Below, piece by piece: positions 9,090-16,696 of a DNA stretch of 47,153 bases. Source of the stretch: an uncultured bacterium. GTDB taxonomy: Bacteria > Verrucomicrobiota > Lentisphaeria > Victivallales > UBA1829. The DNA is taken from positions 1-47,153 of the forward strand of contig URNX01000026.1 of the NCBI GenBank assembly GCA_900549415.1. The letters run 5' to 3'. The stretch's first letter is position 1; each line of letters opens with the position of its first letter. A program made the translations under genes and the position numbers. The notes below the pieces were generated by a model. It was given only the letters and a program-made list of their open reading frames with translations, was not told the DNA's origin and searched no databases.

Positions 9090-9107
9090 ACTGGTACACA
9101 CTGGTAC
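9090..9107 (+). promoter_or_regulatory. Putative operator: direct repeat of ACTGGTAC, 10-base period
   Basis: ACTGGTAC occurs at 9090-9097 and again at 9100-9107, exactly one helical turn apart and just downstream of the -10 box. This would suit binding by the regulator encoded immediately downstream. Inferred from position and spacing. Confidence 0.5.
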
Positions 9108-9128
9108 GCTTTATGAAAGGAGCACCCT

Positions 9129-10139
9129 TTGACTGTCATTCCCGAATATATGAAGTTGCGTCAATACCTGATCAATCTGACGCTGAAAGATGATTCCTCA
9201 AAGCCGATAGCGTCGGAACGCGAGCTTGCTGAGCGGTTCGGCGTGACGCGCAGAACCATCCGCCGCGCGCTGGATGACATGGTGCGCGACAATTATCTGA
9301 TCCGCCGTCCGCGTTCCGGTTATTACGTTTCGGAGCGCGCCTGGTTTCCGCATCTGCGCCAGCGCAAAACGATCGGCGTGTTCATCGTCGACGGCATGAA
9401 CGCGTTTTACGGCAGCGACGTTCAACGGGTTCTTGCCGCGCTGTTTGAAGAAACGGAGCGTTTCCCGGTCAATATTCAGATGCTCACGAGCTCCGATCCG
9501 GCTTTGGTGGAGCGCGATATGCGGAATCTGAATCTTGACGGTCTGCTCTGGTTTTACCCGCCGGCAAAACTGATGAACGTTTTTGAAGAGGCGTCCGGCG
9601 GAACGTTTCCGGTGGTCGGACTCTTTGCGCTGGAGCCGCCGGAGTGCGGAAACTGGATCGCTTTCGATCCGGAGGAAGAGGGGCGGCGGAAGGCGCAATA
9701 TCTGATTGACCGCGGTTGCCGCAATCTTATTTATCCCGCATGGCGGACGGATGTGACGGCTGGCGTTCAACGGGCGTTGAAGGACGCCGGATTGTCGCTC
9801 AATCCGTCGCTCGGACTCGAAAAAGGGGGGACCGGAGCTCAGCTCAAGCGGATTTTGAAAAACGAAAATGCCGACGGCGCGTGTGTGCAGTACATGGAAA
9901 CGGAGGAGTTGCGTGATGCTCTTGCGGAAGCGGGGGTTGCGGTGCCGGAGCGGTTCCAGTATGTTGCGGAATATCTTGACTATGACTGGACGCCGACGAT
10001 CACGGTCCGTCCGTACCGCCGGGCGGTTTCGCTGATGCTGAACCGTCTTTGGGATTTGATGCACGGCGGGAGCGGCTGCATGCGGAAAACGGTTTCCGAG
10101 TGGACCATCCGTCCGGGAATGTCGACAAAGGAGGAATGA
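9129..10139 (+). CDS. GntR-family transcriptional regulator with LacI-type sensor domain, 336 aa
   Basis: The start is a TTG, chosen because AAAGGAG lies about 7 bases before it and no better start fits the conserved N-terminus. Residues about 5-70 form the winged helix (SERELAERFGVTRRTIRRALDDMVRDNYLIRRPRSGYYVS). From about residue 78 follows a LacI-type effector domain (TIGVFIVDGMNAFYGSDV, GLLWFYPPAKLM, GNWIAFDPEEEG). Its stop overlaps the start region of the downstream transporter gene, so it leads a three-gene unit with the transporter and the TIM-barrel hydrolase and most likely senses the substrate or product of that enzyme. Direct repeats at 9090-9107 may be its operator. Confidence 0.88.
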   Translation: MTVIPEYMKLRQYLINLTLKDDSSKPIASERELAERFGVTRRTIRRALDDMVRDNYLIRRPRSGYYVSERAWFPHLRQRKTIGVFIVDGMNAFYGSDVQRVLAALFEETERFPVNIQMLTSSDPALVERDMRNLNLDGLLWFYPPAKLMNVFEEASGGTFPVVGLFALEPPECGNWIAFDPEEEGRRKAQYLIDRGCRNLIYPAWRTDVTAGVQRALKDAGLSLNPSLGLEKGGTGAQLKRILKNENADGACVQYMETEELRDALAEAGVAVPERFQYVAEYLDYDWTPTITVRPYRRAVSLMLNRLWDLMHGGSGCMRKTVSEWTIRPGMSTKEE

Positions 10140-11053
10140 TGGCTGCCGGAATCCTGTTCGCCGTGCTCACCGGTTTGACGTGGGCTTTGATTTCGATGAC
10201 GATGAGCGTCGTCGCTCGTCATAAAATTTCCGTTTTCCTGTTTTACTGGATCGGCAACACCGCAGCCGCGCTGATCGCGTGGATTTTTGTTCCGGACTGG
10301 CGATCGCTGAGGCCGCTTTCTTTTTCCGCGCTTTTCCCGCTGCTTCTGCTGCTGACTTTGGCGGGATTTGTGAATGTGGCAAGCCAGGCTTTCATGGTGC
10401 TGACGCTGAAGCTGGGACACAACGGCATTTCCATTGCCGTGCGCAACTGCGCGGCGCTGATTCCGTTCCTGATCGGCGTGCTGGTCTGGCATAATGAAGT
10501 CGGGCTGCTGAATATTGCCGGGCTGCTCATGCTGCTGGGGGGGCTCGTGATGATTGCGCTCGGCAATCGGGGGAACGGGGAAGCGGATCTCCGGCGTGTT
10601 TCATGGAAATGGCTGCTTGCGGTGGCCGCTTCGCTTGGGTGCAGCGGAGCTTTTCAGACGCTGAACAGTCTGACCGCGCGGCTTGCGCCGGAGCTGCTGA
10701 ATACGGGGCTTCGCGTGCCGATGCTTCTGACATCGTGCGCGCTGGGCAACTGCGTGGCCTCCCTGCTTCGCGGAGATATGGCGCAGGTGCGCAACGGCGT
10801 TCCGCATGTCATTCCGGCAATGGCGCTCGGATGGAGCCTGACGGCAATCGGATCGTATTACTTCATGTTCCGGTCGCTGGATTCGATGAATGCGGCAGGA
10901 GCCTCGGCGCTTGTTTTCCCGATCGTGATCGGAGTCAACATTTCGACATTTTCACTTTACAGCAAGTTCCGTCTGAAGGAGCCGTACAGCGTTCTTTCCG
11001 TGACAAGTCTGCTGCTGTGTCTTTTCGGAATCATTCTCTTGACATGGAAATAA
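10139..11053 (+). CDS. DMT-superfamily (EamA/RhaT-like) membrane transporter, 304 aa
   Basis: The protein is almost entirely hydrophobic, with about ten predicted membrane helices (first GILFAVLTGLTWALISM, last VLSVTSLLLCLFGIILL), the size and layout of drug/metabolite transporter proteins, which include sugar and nucleotide-sugar carriers. The start at 10139 is the second of two adjacent ATGs; it gives a better distance to AAGGAGG (10128-10134), and the regulator's TGA overlaps this site, implying translational coupling. The intact frame continues upstream, but those residues are read from the regulator's coding sequence. Set between a regulator and a glycoside hydrolase-like gene, it is probably an importer or exporter of the same sugar derivative; substrate unknown. 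Confidence 0.82.
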   Translation: MAAGILFAVLTGLTWALISMTMSVVARHKISVFLFYWIGNTAAALIAWIFVPDWRSLRPLSFSALFPLLLLLTLAGFVNVASQAFMVLTLKLGHNGISIAVRNCAALIPFLIGVLVWHNEVGLLNIAGLLMLLGGLVMIALGNRGNGEADLRRVSWKWLLAVAASLGCSGAFQTLNSLTARLAPELLNTGLRVPMLLTSCALGNCVASLLRGDMAQVRNGVPHVIPAMALGWSLTAIGSYYFMFRSLDSMNAAGASALVFPIVIGVNISTFSLYSKFRLKEPYSVLSVTSLLLCLFGIILLTWK

Positions 11054-11067
11054 AGAAAGGAGCAACC

Positions 11068-12906
11068 ATGCACAACAGATTTTACGACGCATTCTGGACG
11101 TTCGGCAATCATGAGCCGCTCACAATGTACCGGCGCATCGGCGGAAAAAGCACAGGGGGCCTCGATGGCTCTGCGCTCTATCTCGAAAAATGGCATCGCT
11201 GGTTCGATTCCGAAGAGTGTGTCCGGGCAATCAAAGACGCCGGGGCGAACATTCTGCACTGCCGCTTTTACAAGGGGCTCGGCTGGGAGGCGGAGCGCGA
11301 GGATTTCCCGAATGTAAAAGGTTTTGCCGAGCGGTGCCGCGCACATGGAATCCGCGTATTTGCCTATGTGCAGTATTCCACTCTCTACAGCGAGACGATG
11401 GAGGAGGAAATCCCGGATCTGGAGTCCTGGGCGGCGCGCGACGAGCATGGAGGCTTCGTGCCTTACATCAACGAGTCAAACTATTTCCGCTGGATGCCCT
11501 GCGTAAACAATCCGGATTTTATCGCTTATCTGAAAAAGATCATCCGCATCGCTGCGGACGCAAAATGCTTCGACGGTCTTATGCTGGACAACTGCAATGT
11601 CGTGCAATGCCGCTGCCCGCGCTGTCTTGGACTGTTCCGCGACTATCTGCGGACCCGCTTCAATCCCCGCGATTTCGGGCTGAAGAGTTTTGATCACGTC
11701 CGTTTCCCGACGGTCGCGGCAATCAAGGCGCGCACGGAACTCAAGGACCCCGTCATCATTGCCGCTCTGCATTTCTGGGCGGAGAGCAACCGGCAGGCGC
11801 TTACGGCGCTTCGTGCATGTGCGAAAGAGGCGGATCCCGCACTGATTTTCTCCGGAAACGCCGGTTCCCCGCGCCGCGGCGCGGGGATGCGCGAATGGTG
11901 CTTGCGTCCCGCTCATTTTGCCGACTGCTTCGACCTGCTGATCTGTCAGACCGGCAATGAACCGCGCATGATCGGCAATGCTTCGGTGACGCGCATCCGC
12001 GAGATGATGACATGCGAGTGCATGAACCTTCCGCTTTATCCGCTCAGCGACGGCGATGCGGGCGGAAAGCACATGGAGCCCGCGCTTCTTCTGGCGCAGT
12101 TGATGGAGTGCCGTGTCTGGGGCGGTATTCCGGGAGACCGCTTCATCATGACGCCGCGCCGGGCGGAGCCGCTGAACGTCGAACTGCGGGAAAAACGCGG
12201 AGCGGTCAACCGCAAATTCTTTGAATTCTCCAAACGGTACCGCGAATATTTTGAACTTCCGGATGCCGCTGACGTCGGGATTCTTGTTTCCTGGCCGTCG
12301 CAGGAGCTTTCGCATGATTCGCAGTGCGCCCTCTTTTCATGGGAAGAGCTGCTGCTGCGCAATCATGTCCCGTTCCGCCTCGTTTTCGGCGACGGTTCGC
12401 GTCTGGAGGGGCTTGACCGCTGCCGTGTTCTCGTTCTCGCCGGACAGCGCTGCATCGGCGACGGTGAAGTTCGGCAGATTCTCGACTTCATTGCTCAGGG
12501 CGGTCAGGTCATCGGGGATTCTCTCTGCGGAGATTACGATGAACGGTACCGCCACCGGGAAGCTAATCCATTCACCGGTTCCGGCATGATTTCTGTTGAG
12601 CAGCTGGACAGCGTTCAGAAGAACATTGACTGGGAGCAGATCATTTGCTATCCGGCGAACGGCGACGCCGTTTTTGCAGGCATCCGCGGGATTCTGGAGA
12701 ACGGACTCCACATCGCCGCTTCGCCCGAGGTCCGCTGCCGCATGTTCCGGAAGGGAGACCGCCTTGTGATGCATTTCATCAATTACGGAGGCCGTCCGGA
12801 GCCTTTCCCGGTCGTGGAGCGCGACGGCACGCCCGTAAACGTCTCCTGGGTTTCTGACGGGGAGGGGGATTTCTCCTCCTGGTGCATGACGGAATTTGAG
12901 GGATGA
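11068..12906 (+). CDS. Putative TIM-barrel glycoside hydrolase (GHL6/GH42-like), cytoplasmic, 612 aa
   Basis: The start ATG at 11068 follows AAAGGAGCAACC, 14 bases after the transporter stop. There is no signal peptide. The first about 340 residues have the alternating barrel pattern of family-unassigned glycosyl hydrolases: NILHCRFYKGLGWEAEREDFPNVKGFAERCRAHGIRVFAY..., then CFDGLMLDNCNVVQCRCPRCLGLFRDYL with a CxC/CxxC cysteine cluster. A later region (SWPSQELS..., CRVLVLAGQRCIGDGEVRQILDFIAQGGQVI) resembles the glutamine-amidotransferase-like trimerisation domain of GH42 beta-galactosidases. Together with the regulator and transporter it makes a compact uptake-and-cleave unit. The exact reaction cannot be read from sequence. 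Confidence 0.72.
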   Translation: MHNRFYDAFWTFGNHEPLTMYRRIGGKSTGGLDGSALYLEKWHRWFDSEECVRAIKDAGANILHCRFYKGLGWEAEREDFPNVKGFAERCRAHGIRVFAYVQYSTLYSETMEEEIPDLESWAARDEHGGFVPYINESNYFRWMPCVNNPDFIAYLKKIIRIAADAKCFDGLMLDNCNVVQCRCPRCLGLFRDYLRTRFNPRDFGLKSFDHVRFPTVAAIKARTELKDPVIIAALHFWAESNRQALTALRACAKEADPALIFSGNAGSPRRGAGMREWCLRPAHFADCFDLLICQTGNEPRMIGNASVTRIREMMTCECMNLPLYPLSDGDAGGKHMEPALLLAQLMECRVWGGIPGDRFIMTPRRAEPLNVELREKRGAVNRKFFEFSKRYREYFELPDAADVGILVSWPSQELSHDSQCALFSWEELLLRNHVPFRLVFGDGSRLEGLDRCRVLVLAGQRCIGDGEVRQILDFIAQGGQVIGDSLCGDYDERYRHREANPFTGSGMISVEQLDSVQKNIDWEQIICYPANGDAVFAGIRGILENGLHIAASPEVRCRMFRKGDRLVMHFINYGGRPEPFPVVERDGTPVNVSWVSDGEGDFSSWCMTEFEG

Positions 12907-12919
12907 AAAACTCCGGATA

Positions 12920-12951
12920 CGCCGGCTTTTCAGCGGAAAGCCGGCGTTTTT
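12920..12951 (+). terminator. Rho-independent terminator after the 9129-12906 operon
   Basis: A perfect 9-base stem (CGCCGGCTT / AAGCCGGCG) with a 9-base loop is followed by TTTTT, 14 bases after the hydrolase stop codon. Confidence 0.85.
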
Positions 12952-13038
12952 CAAAATGGACATTGCCGTCTCCGTGCGGAAATGTCGCGGTTGATTCGGA
13001 TTTTTTACAGACGCCCGTTTCCGGCAAGTTTCCCGGCG

Positions 13039-13839
13039 TCAGAAGGCGTCCGGAACGAGCCAGTCCCGGCGGCGGAGAACCTGGGAACGGTCGATCTTGG
13101 AATTGTCGACATCGCTCAATTGAGCCTTCAGGGAACCGCGGGCCTGGAGCTGAGCGTGTCCGTCGGCGTAAAGCATGTTGACGGAATCCATATGCGCTTC
13201 CCAGATTCCGTTGTTGAGGCTTGGCAGGATGCGGTAGGCGCCGCTGCCGAGCGGATAAGCGGTTTGATTGCTCGTGCCGAACCGAACGGAATCGGCAAGA
13301 TAGAAACAGATGCTCGGGTTGGTCAGACGCTTCAGATTCAGCAGCGAGGAGACGTAATCGGGACCGGAGGATGTGCGGATCCAGTCCCAGTGTTTGGAGC
13401 CGGCGCGGCTCTCGAAGGTGTCGCCCCAGCCGCCGGTTCGGACTCCGTAGGTGAAGTCGCTGTTGCGGTATTTGACGACGTTTTCGGGGCAGAAATAAAT
13501 AGAATTGTTTCTGTTGATGACTTTCACCTGGTTTTCCATGAAGTACTGCGCCCACTGCAAGGTGCCGGCGCCTCCGGAGGCCTGTGTCGTGGAGATTTTC
13601 ACGAGCGGAAGAATATCGTTGAAGTCATTCGCGTACTGCATGAAGAGCTGTCCGACCTGCCGTTGATTTCCGAGGCAGGAGATGGCGCGCGCTTTGCTTC
13701 TGGCACTGTTCAGCGCGGGCAGAAGCATTCCCGCGAGGATCGCGATGATCGCAATCGTTACGAGGAGCTCTATGAGGGTAAATCTGCGGGATTTACGCTT
13801 GAAATATGAAATGTTCCTTCTGCTGAAATGAAGTTTCAT
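13039..13839 (-). CDS. Pseudopilin-like protein with prepilin-type N-terminal domain, 266 aa
   Basis: A basic leader (ending KRKSRR) is followed by FTLIELLVTIAIIAILAGM and LLPALNSARSKARAISC, then a soluble domain ending in the VNMLYADGHAQL motif, the H...DGH-type C-terminus common in these families. As in the other two copies here, the residue before Phe is basic (Arg) rather than Gly. The gene follows the GH5 gene with a 20-base gap on the same strand, so the two share a transcript. It most likely forms part of a membrane-anchored or pseudopilus-like assembly; a specific link to glycan binding is inferred from its repeated pairing with hydrolase genes. Confidence 0.88.
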   Translation of the reverse strand: MKLHFSRRNISYFKRKSRRFTLIELLVTIAIIAILAGMLLPALNSARSKARAISCLGNQRQVGQLFMQYANDFNDILPLVKISTTQASGGAGTLQWAQYFMENQVKVINRNNSIYFCPENVVKYRNSDFTYGVRTGGWGDTFESRAGSKHWDWIRTSSGPDYVSSLLNLKRLTNPSICFYLADSVRFGTSNQTAYPLGSGAYRILPSLNNGIWEAHMDSVNMLYADGHAQLQARGSLKAQLSDVDNSKIDRSQVLRRRDWLVPDAF

Positions 13840-13859
13840 GGTGCAGCCTGCCTTTCTGG

Positions 13860-15476
13860 TTATTTCCGGTTGAGGGAAAGATATTTGAGGATGACCTGTT
13901 TGCGTTTCGTGTCCGGAACAGCTTTCTGTTCCTTCCAGTCGTCGGAGTGTTCAAGGCTCCAGCCGTTCCACTTTTCACGGAAGGTGTGATAGGTCCAGTG
14001 CCACTGATTCTCTTCAAGCAGACTCACCATGTCGTCGAGATAGCGGTCGCTGTCGGGAGCCCAGCGGATGACGGAGAATTCACCGGCGTAGATGATCGCG
14101 CCGTATTTTTTCTGGAAATCGAGAACCGGCTGGAAGTTTTTGCGCAGACGCTCCTTGTCGACGTATTCCACGGTGTGGTGGGCGGCATGGAGACCGAAAA
14201 CATCGACTTTTGAGGGATAGCGGATCGGATTTCCTTCCTTGATGCGCTTCATTTTGTCGCGAAGTCCCTGATGCGTGTAAACGCCGGGGAGGTAGCAGTG
14301 AAACTGGTAGATGATGTTTTTCAGCGGGAGCGGCTGGAGATAGATGAACGTATCGACTCCGCCCCAGTAGTTTGAGGCGATCATGACGGGTTTTTCCGCA
14401 TCGATTTTGCGGATTGCCTCGGCGGCTTTCTGCTGGACTTCAAGATAGTTCCAGCGGCATTCGGCGGTCTGCACAGGCTCGTTGAGGAGGTCGTAAGCCC
14501 AGACTGCCGGTTCATTGCGGAAGGTGCGCGCGGCGTTTTCCCAGATGCGGACGAAAAGGTTCAGCCACTCTTCGGACTGGAAGATGCGGAAGGCGGAAAG
14601 CTCGTTGTCCTTGCGGGAGATTTCGCCCGCCGTGCCGAACACCTGCGGATTCGAGTAGCGTCCGCCCGGGACACGGTAGGTCATGATGACTTTGATTCCA
14701 CGCTTTTCAAATTCGGGACAGAGCTCTTTGAGACGTTTGAACTGACGCTCCATTTCCGCTTCGTAGGTCTTGTAATTCAGATTTGCGTCTTTGGGGCCGA
14801 GCCAGAGACGGACAACGTTGACGTTCCATTTTTCGAGCGTGTCGAATGCCGTCGGGTCGTCAAAGACGTAGTATTCCGCGACCACGCCGCGGAGACGCGG
14901 GGCGTTGCGGACGGCGGGGGAGTATTCGCACTTGAAATCCGCGGGGAGCTTTTCCTTGAGGCGGAACGCTTCGAACGGATCGCAGATTTCGGCGCGGATG
15001 TCCTTGAATTCCGCCGTTCCCGTGGCGAACTGGAGTCCGAAAATTGCGGCAAGGCGGATATTGTCGCCGTAGAAGGAGATACGCCAGACGACTTCGGTCC
15101 AGTCATTGGTTCCGGTGAATCCTTTGGAGCCGCGCCAGTAGGGATCGTTTTTCGTTGCTCCGGCGAGCAGGAGCTTGGCGTTGTGGAAGTTTTTGCCGCC
15201 GATGCTCCGGACGTCGTCCGTTTTGATTTTGAAGGAGAACTTGACGGTTTTTCCGGCAAATTTTGCATTGTCTGGCACAAAGCGGACGCCCTCGGTTGCG
15301 TTTGAAACTTTTGTGCCGTGCGGAATGGAGACTCTGACCGTTTTCGTTTCAGCGTCCCATGTTCCGAATTTTCCGGGGATGATTTTCGCGGAGTCGAAGA
15401 GGTTTTCCCCTGCCGGAGCGGAGAGAAGCGTCAGAAACGCCAGAGCTCCGAAGAGCTTTTTCAAAGTGTTTTTCAT
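13860..15476 (-). CDS. Secreted GH5-family glycoside hydrolase (endoglucanase/mannanase-like) with N-terminal beta module, 538 aa
   Basis: A signal peptide (cleavage near residue 22, APAGE) is followed by a beta-rich, carbohydrate-binding-like module at about 25-165 (FKIKTDDVR, WTEVVWRISFYGDN, EFKDIRAEICDP). The TIM barrel covers about 190-530. It carries VWAYDLLNEP with acid/base Glu333, IYQFHCYLPG, and IIYAGEFSVIRW with nucleophile Glu466, the two catalytic glutamates of clan GH-A family 5. WHWTYHTFREKWNGWS matches the late-barrel tryptophan region. It therefore cleaves beta-linked glucan or mannan outside the cytoplasm; the exact specificity is not readable. It heads a two-gene unit with a pseudopilin and is divergent from an AraC regulator with an overlapping promoter. 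Confidence 0.9.
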   Translation of the reverse strand: MKNTLKKLFGALAFLTLLSAPAGENLFDSAKIIPGKFGTWDAETKTVRVSIPHGTKVSNATEGVRFVPDNAKFAGKTVKFSFKIKTDDVRSIGGKNFHNAKLLLAGATKNDPYWRGSKGFTGTNDWTEVVWRISFYGDNIRLAAIFGLQFATGTAEFKDIRAEICDPFEAFRLKEKLPADFKCEYSPAVRNAPRLRGVVAEYYVFDDPTAFDTLEKWNVNVVRLWLGPKDANLNYKTYEAEMERQFKRLKELCPEFEKRGIKVIMTYRVPGGRYSNPQVFGTAGEISRKDNELSAFRIFQSEEWLNLFVRIWENAARTFRNEPAVWAYDLLNEPVQTAECRWNYLEVQQKAAEAIRKIDAEKPVMIASNYWGGVDTFIYLQPLPLKNIIYQFHCYLPGVYTHQGLRDKMKRIKEGNPIRYPSKVDVFGLHAAHHTVEYVDKERLRKNFQPVLDFQKKYGAIIYAGEFSVIRWAPDSDRYLDDMVSLLEENQWHWTYHTFREKWNGWSLEHSDDWKEQKAVPDTKRKQVILKYLSLNRK

Positions 15477-15514
15477 CAGTTGCTTCCTTTCATTTTTTTC
15501 GGATTACGATATAT

Positions 15515-15543
15515 ATTATAAACGAAAAAGGCTTGAAAAACAA
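15515..15543 (-). promoter_or_regulatory. Promoter of the GH5/pseudopilin unit
   Basis: On the minus strand TTGTTT (15543-15538), a 17-base spacer and perfect TATAAT (15520-15515). It overlaps the opposite-facing promoter of the AraC gene. Confidence 0.7.
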
Positions 15544-15561
15544 TCCTTTATTTGCTATATT
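15533..15561 (+). promoter_or_regulatory. Promoter of the AraC-family regulator gene
   Basis: TTGAAA (15533-15538), a 17-base spacer and TATATT (15556-15561), about 45 bases before the ATG at 15606. The -35 boxes of the two divergent promoters share position 15538. Confidence 0.65.
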
Positions 15562-15605
15562 ATACATAGAAAGTAAGCAAAGATATATGAAAAATCAACA
15601 TTGCG

Positions 15606-16565
15606 ATGAAACCGCTTCAGAACAGACGGATTTTTGAGGAACACCGCCTTGCGCTACAGCAGAAGTTCGCGGACGGAATGGAAGTCTATTTCCGCCGCGA
15701 CTTCCGCATAGTGAAGTCGTATCCTCTTCTTTTTGAACGGAGAGCGCGCGAGCCGCTCTACACGATGATTCTGTATGAACATCATTGTCTGAAGGATATG
15801 CACTACCGCCGGCGCAACGCCGCGTTTTTTTCGATGGAAGTGATCTGGGATGGCTCGCTTTCGGTCCGTCTGGACGACCGCATGTATCTGCTGGAGCCGG
15901 GTGACTGCCTTCTGATTCACCCCTATGTCGATGCGGAACTGCTGACCGGTCCCGCCGGATTCTGCGTGAAGACTTCGCTGGTGATTGACGGGGTTCTGCG
16001 CGACGCCGCGATTGCTGCATTCGGGCTTGAGAAGCGCGATGTGCTGACACGTCCCGACTGGAATGAACTGCGTGTTCTGATTCAGTCGCTGAAAGAGCTC
16101 TGCGCTGAACCGGGGAAGAATCAGGACGAGAAAAACGGGCAGCTGACCTACCGTCTGTTCCAGCTCTTTCTTCATCCGGCGGAGACGACGGGCGCGTTCC
16201 AGCGGATCAGCGGAGCGGCGGAGTATCTGGAGAAGCACTTTGCGGAACCCGTCTCAATGACCGCGCTGGCGGAGATGTGCGGCTGTTCGCGAATGCATCT
16301 GATCCGCTGTTTCAAACAGATGCACGGCATTTCGCCGTACCGGATGCTGACGGAGATCCGGATGCGCGAAGCGGTGCGTCTGCTCCTGATGGAGCGTTCT
16401 CTTTCGGTGAAGGAGGTCGCGGAGCGTGTCGGTTATGCGCGTCCGCTGAATTTTTCCGCGGAGTTCCGCAAGCGTTTCGGCGTTTCCCCGCGAGCGTACC
16501 GGAGTTTGAGTCCGGAGGATGAAATCAAGTGTGCGGATCCTGCAGAAAATTTTCTTTGTCCATGA
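15606..16565 (+). CDS. AraC-family transcriptional regulator, 319 aa
   Basis: The C-terminal third (about residues 205-305) has the two helix-turn-helix units of the AraC/XylS family: EPVSMTALAEMCGCSRMHLIRCFKQMHGISPYRMLTEIRM and SLSVKEVAERVGYARPLNFSAEFRKRFGVSPRAYR. The N-terminal part (about 40-130) looks like the cupin-type sugar-sensing domain (VIWDGSLSVRLDDRMYLLEPGDCLLIHPYV). It is divergent from the GH5 gene and shares a promoter region of about 130 bases with it, so it is probably its activator. The ribosome site before 15606 is poor, so expression may be low. Confidence 0.9.
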   Translation: MKPLQNRRIFEEHRLALQQKFADGMEVYFRRDFRIVKSYPLLFERRAREPLYTMILYEHHCLKDMHYRRRNAAFFSMEVIWDGSLSVRLDDRMYLLEPGDCLLIHPYVDAELLTGPAGFCVKTSLVIDGVLRDAAIAAFGLEKRDVLTRPDWNELRVLIQSLKELCAEPGKNQDEKNGQLTYRLFQLFLHPAETTGAFQRISGAAEYLEKHFAEPVSMTALAEMCGCSRMHLIRCFKQMHGISPYRMLTEIRMREAVRLLLMERSLSVKEVAERVGYARPLNFSAEFRKRFGVSPRAYRSLSPEDEIKCADPAENFLCP

Positions 16566-16627
16566 CTGCGGGAATTCTGCCGCATCCGGACATTTGCCGC
16601 AAGTTTCTTTCTTATACGGAAATGCGC

Positions 16628-16655
16628 TTGACATTTACCCGTCTTATGTTATACT
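16628..16655 (+). promoter_or_regulatory. Promoter of the FGGY kinase gene
   Basis: Perfect TTGACA (16628-16633), a 16-base spacer and TATACT (16650-16655), about 40 bases before the ATG at 16697. Confidence 0.72.
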
Positions 16656-16696
16656 AATGCGGGATAATAATCAATATAACTTTGAAAGAAGAGAAG

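Larger units (their letters stand above)
7558..9099 (-). pseudogene. Decayed GH2 beta-mannosidase-like glycoside hydrolase
   Basis: Three minus-strand frames together read as one GH2 protein. From 9036 to 8840: a GDYTIGDWTFRVN segment, GCNWMPADSF and LRVWDAGGG, matching the start of the beta-mannosidase barrel. From about 8829 to 8540: NEFCAETTDSAPL, ESSPLNGDWHIYPSF, FISECGARCMPAPETW. From about 8535 to 7558: LHPEISHFCMEYPEEMFRRGEKF, NGGLLLWAWKRPWP, YYAAKRGYAPL and a C-terminal beta-domain. The frames are separated by an 11-base C/G run at 8830-8840 and a short A run near 8532-8536. The N-terminal ~250-300 residues are absent, and roughly 70 residues between the RVW motif and the NEF motif appear deleted. 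The first ATG (9099) overlaps the divergent regulator's promoter. Decay is the best reading; an assembly collapse at the homopolymer is the alternative. Confidence 0.8.

Noticed and set aside
13005..13038. GACGCC...GGCGTC inverted repeat downstream of the 13039 pseudopilin gene as a terminator
   Set aside because: On the minus strand the hairpin is followed by TGTAAAAAATCC rather than a T-run, so it does not look like an intrinsic terminator.
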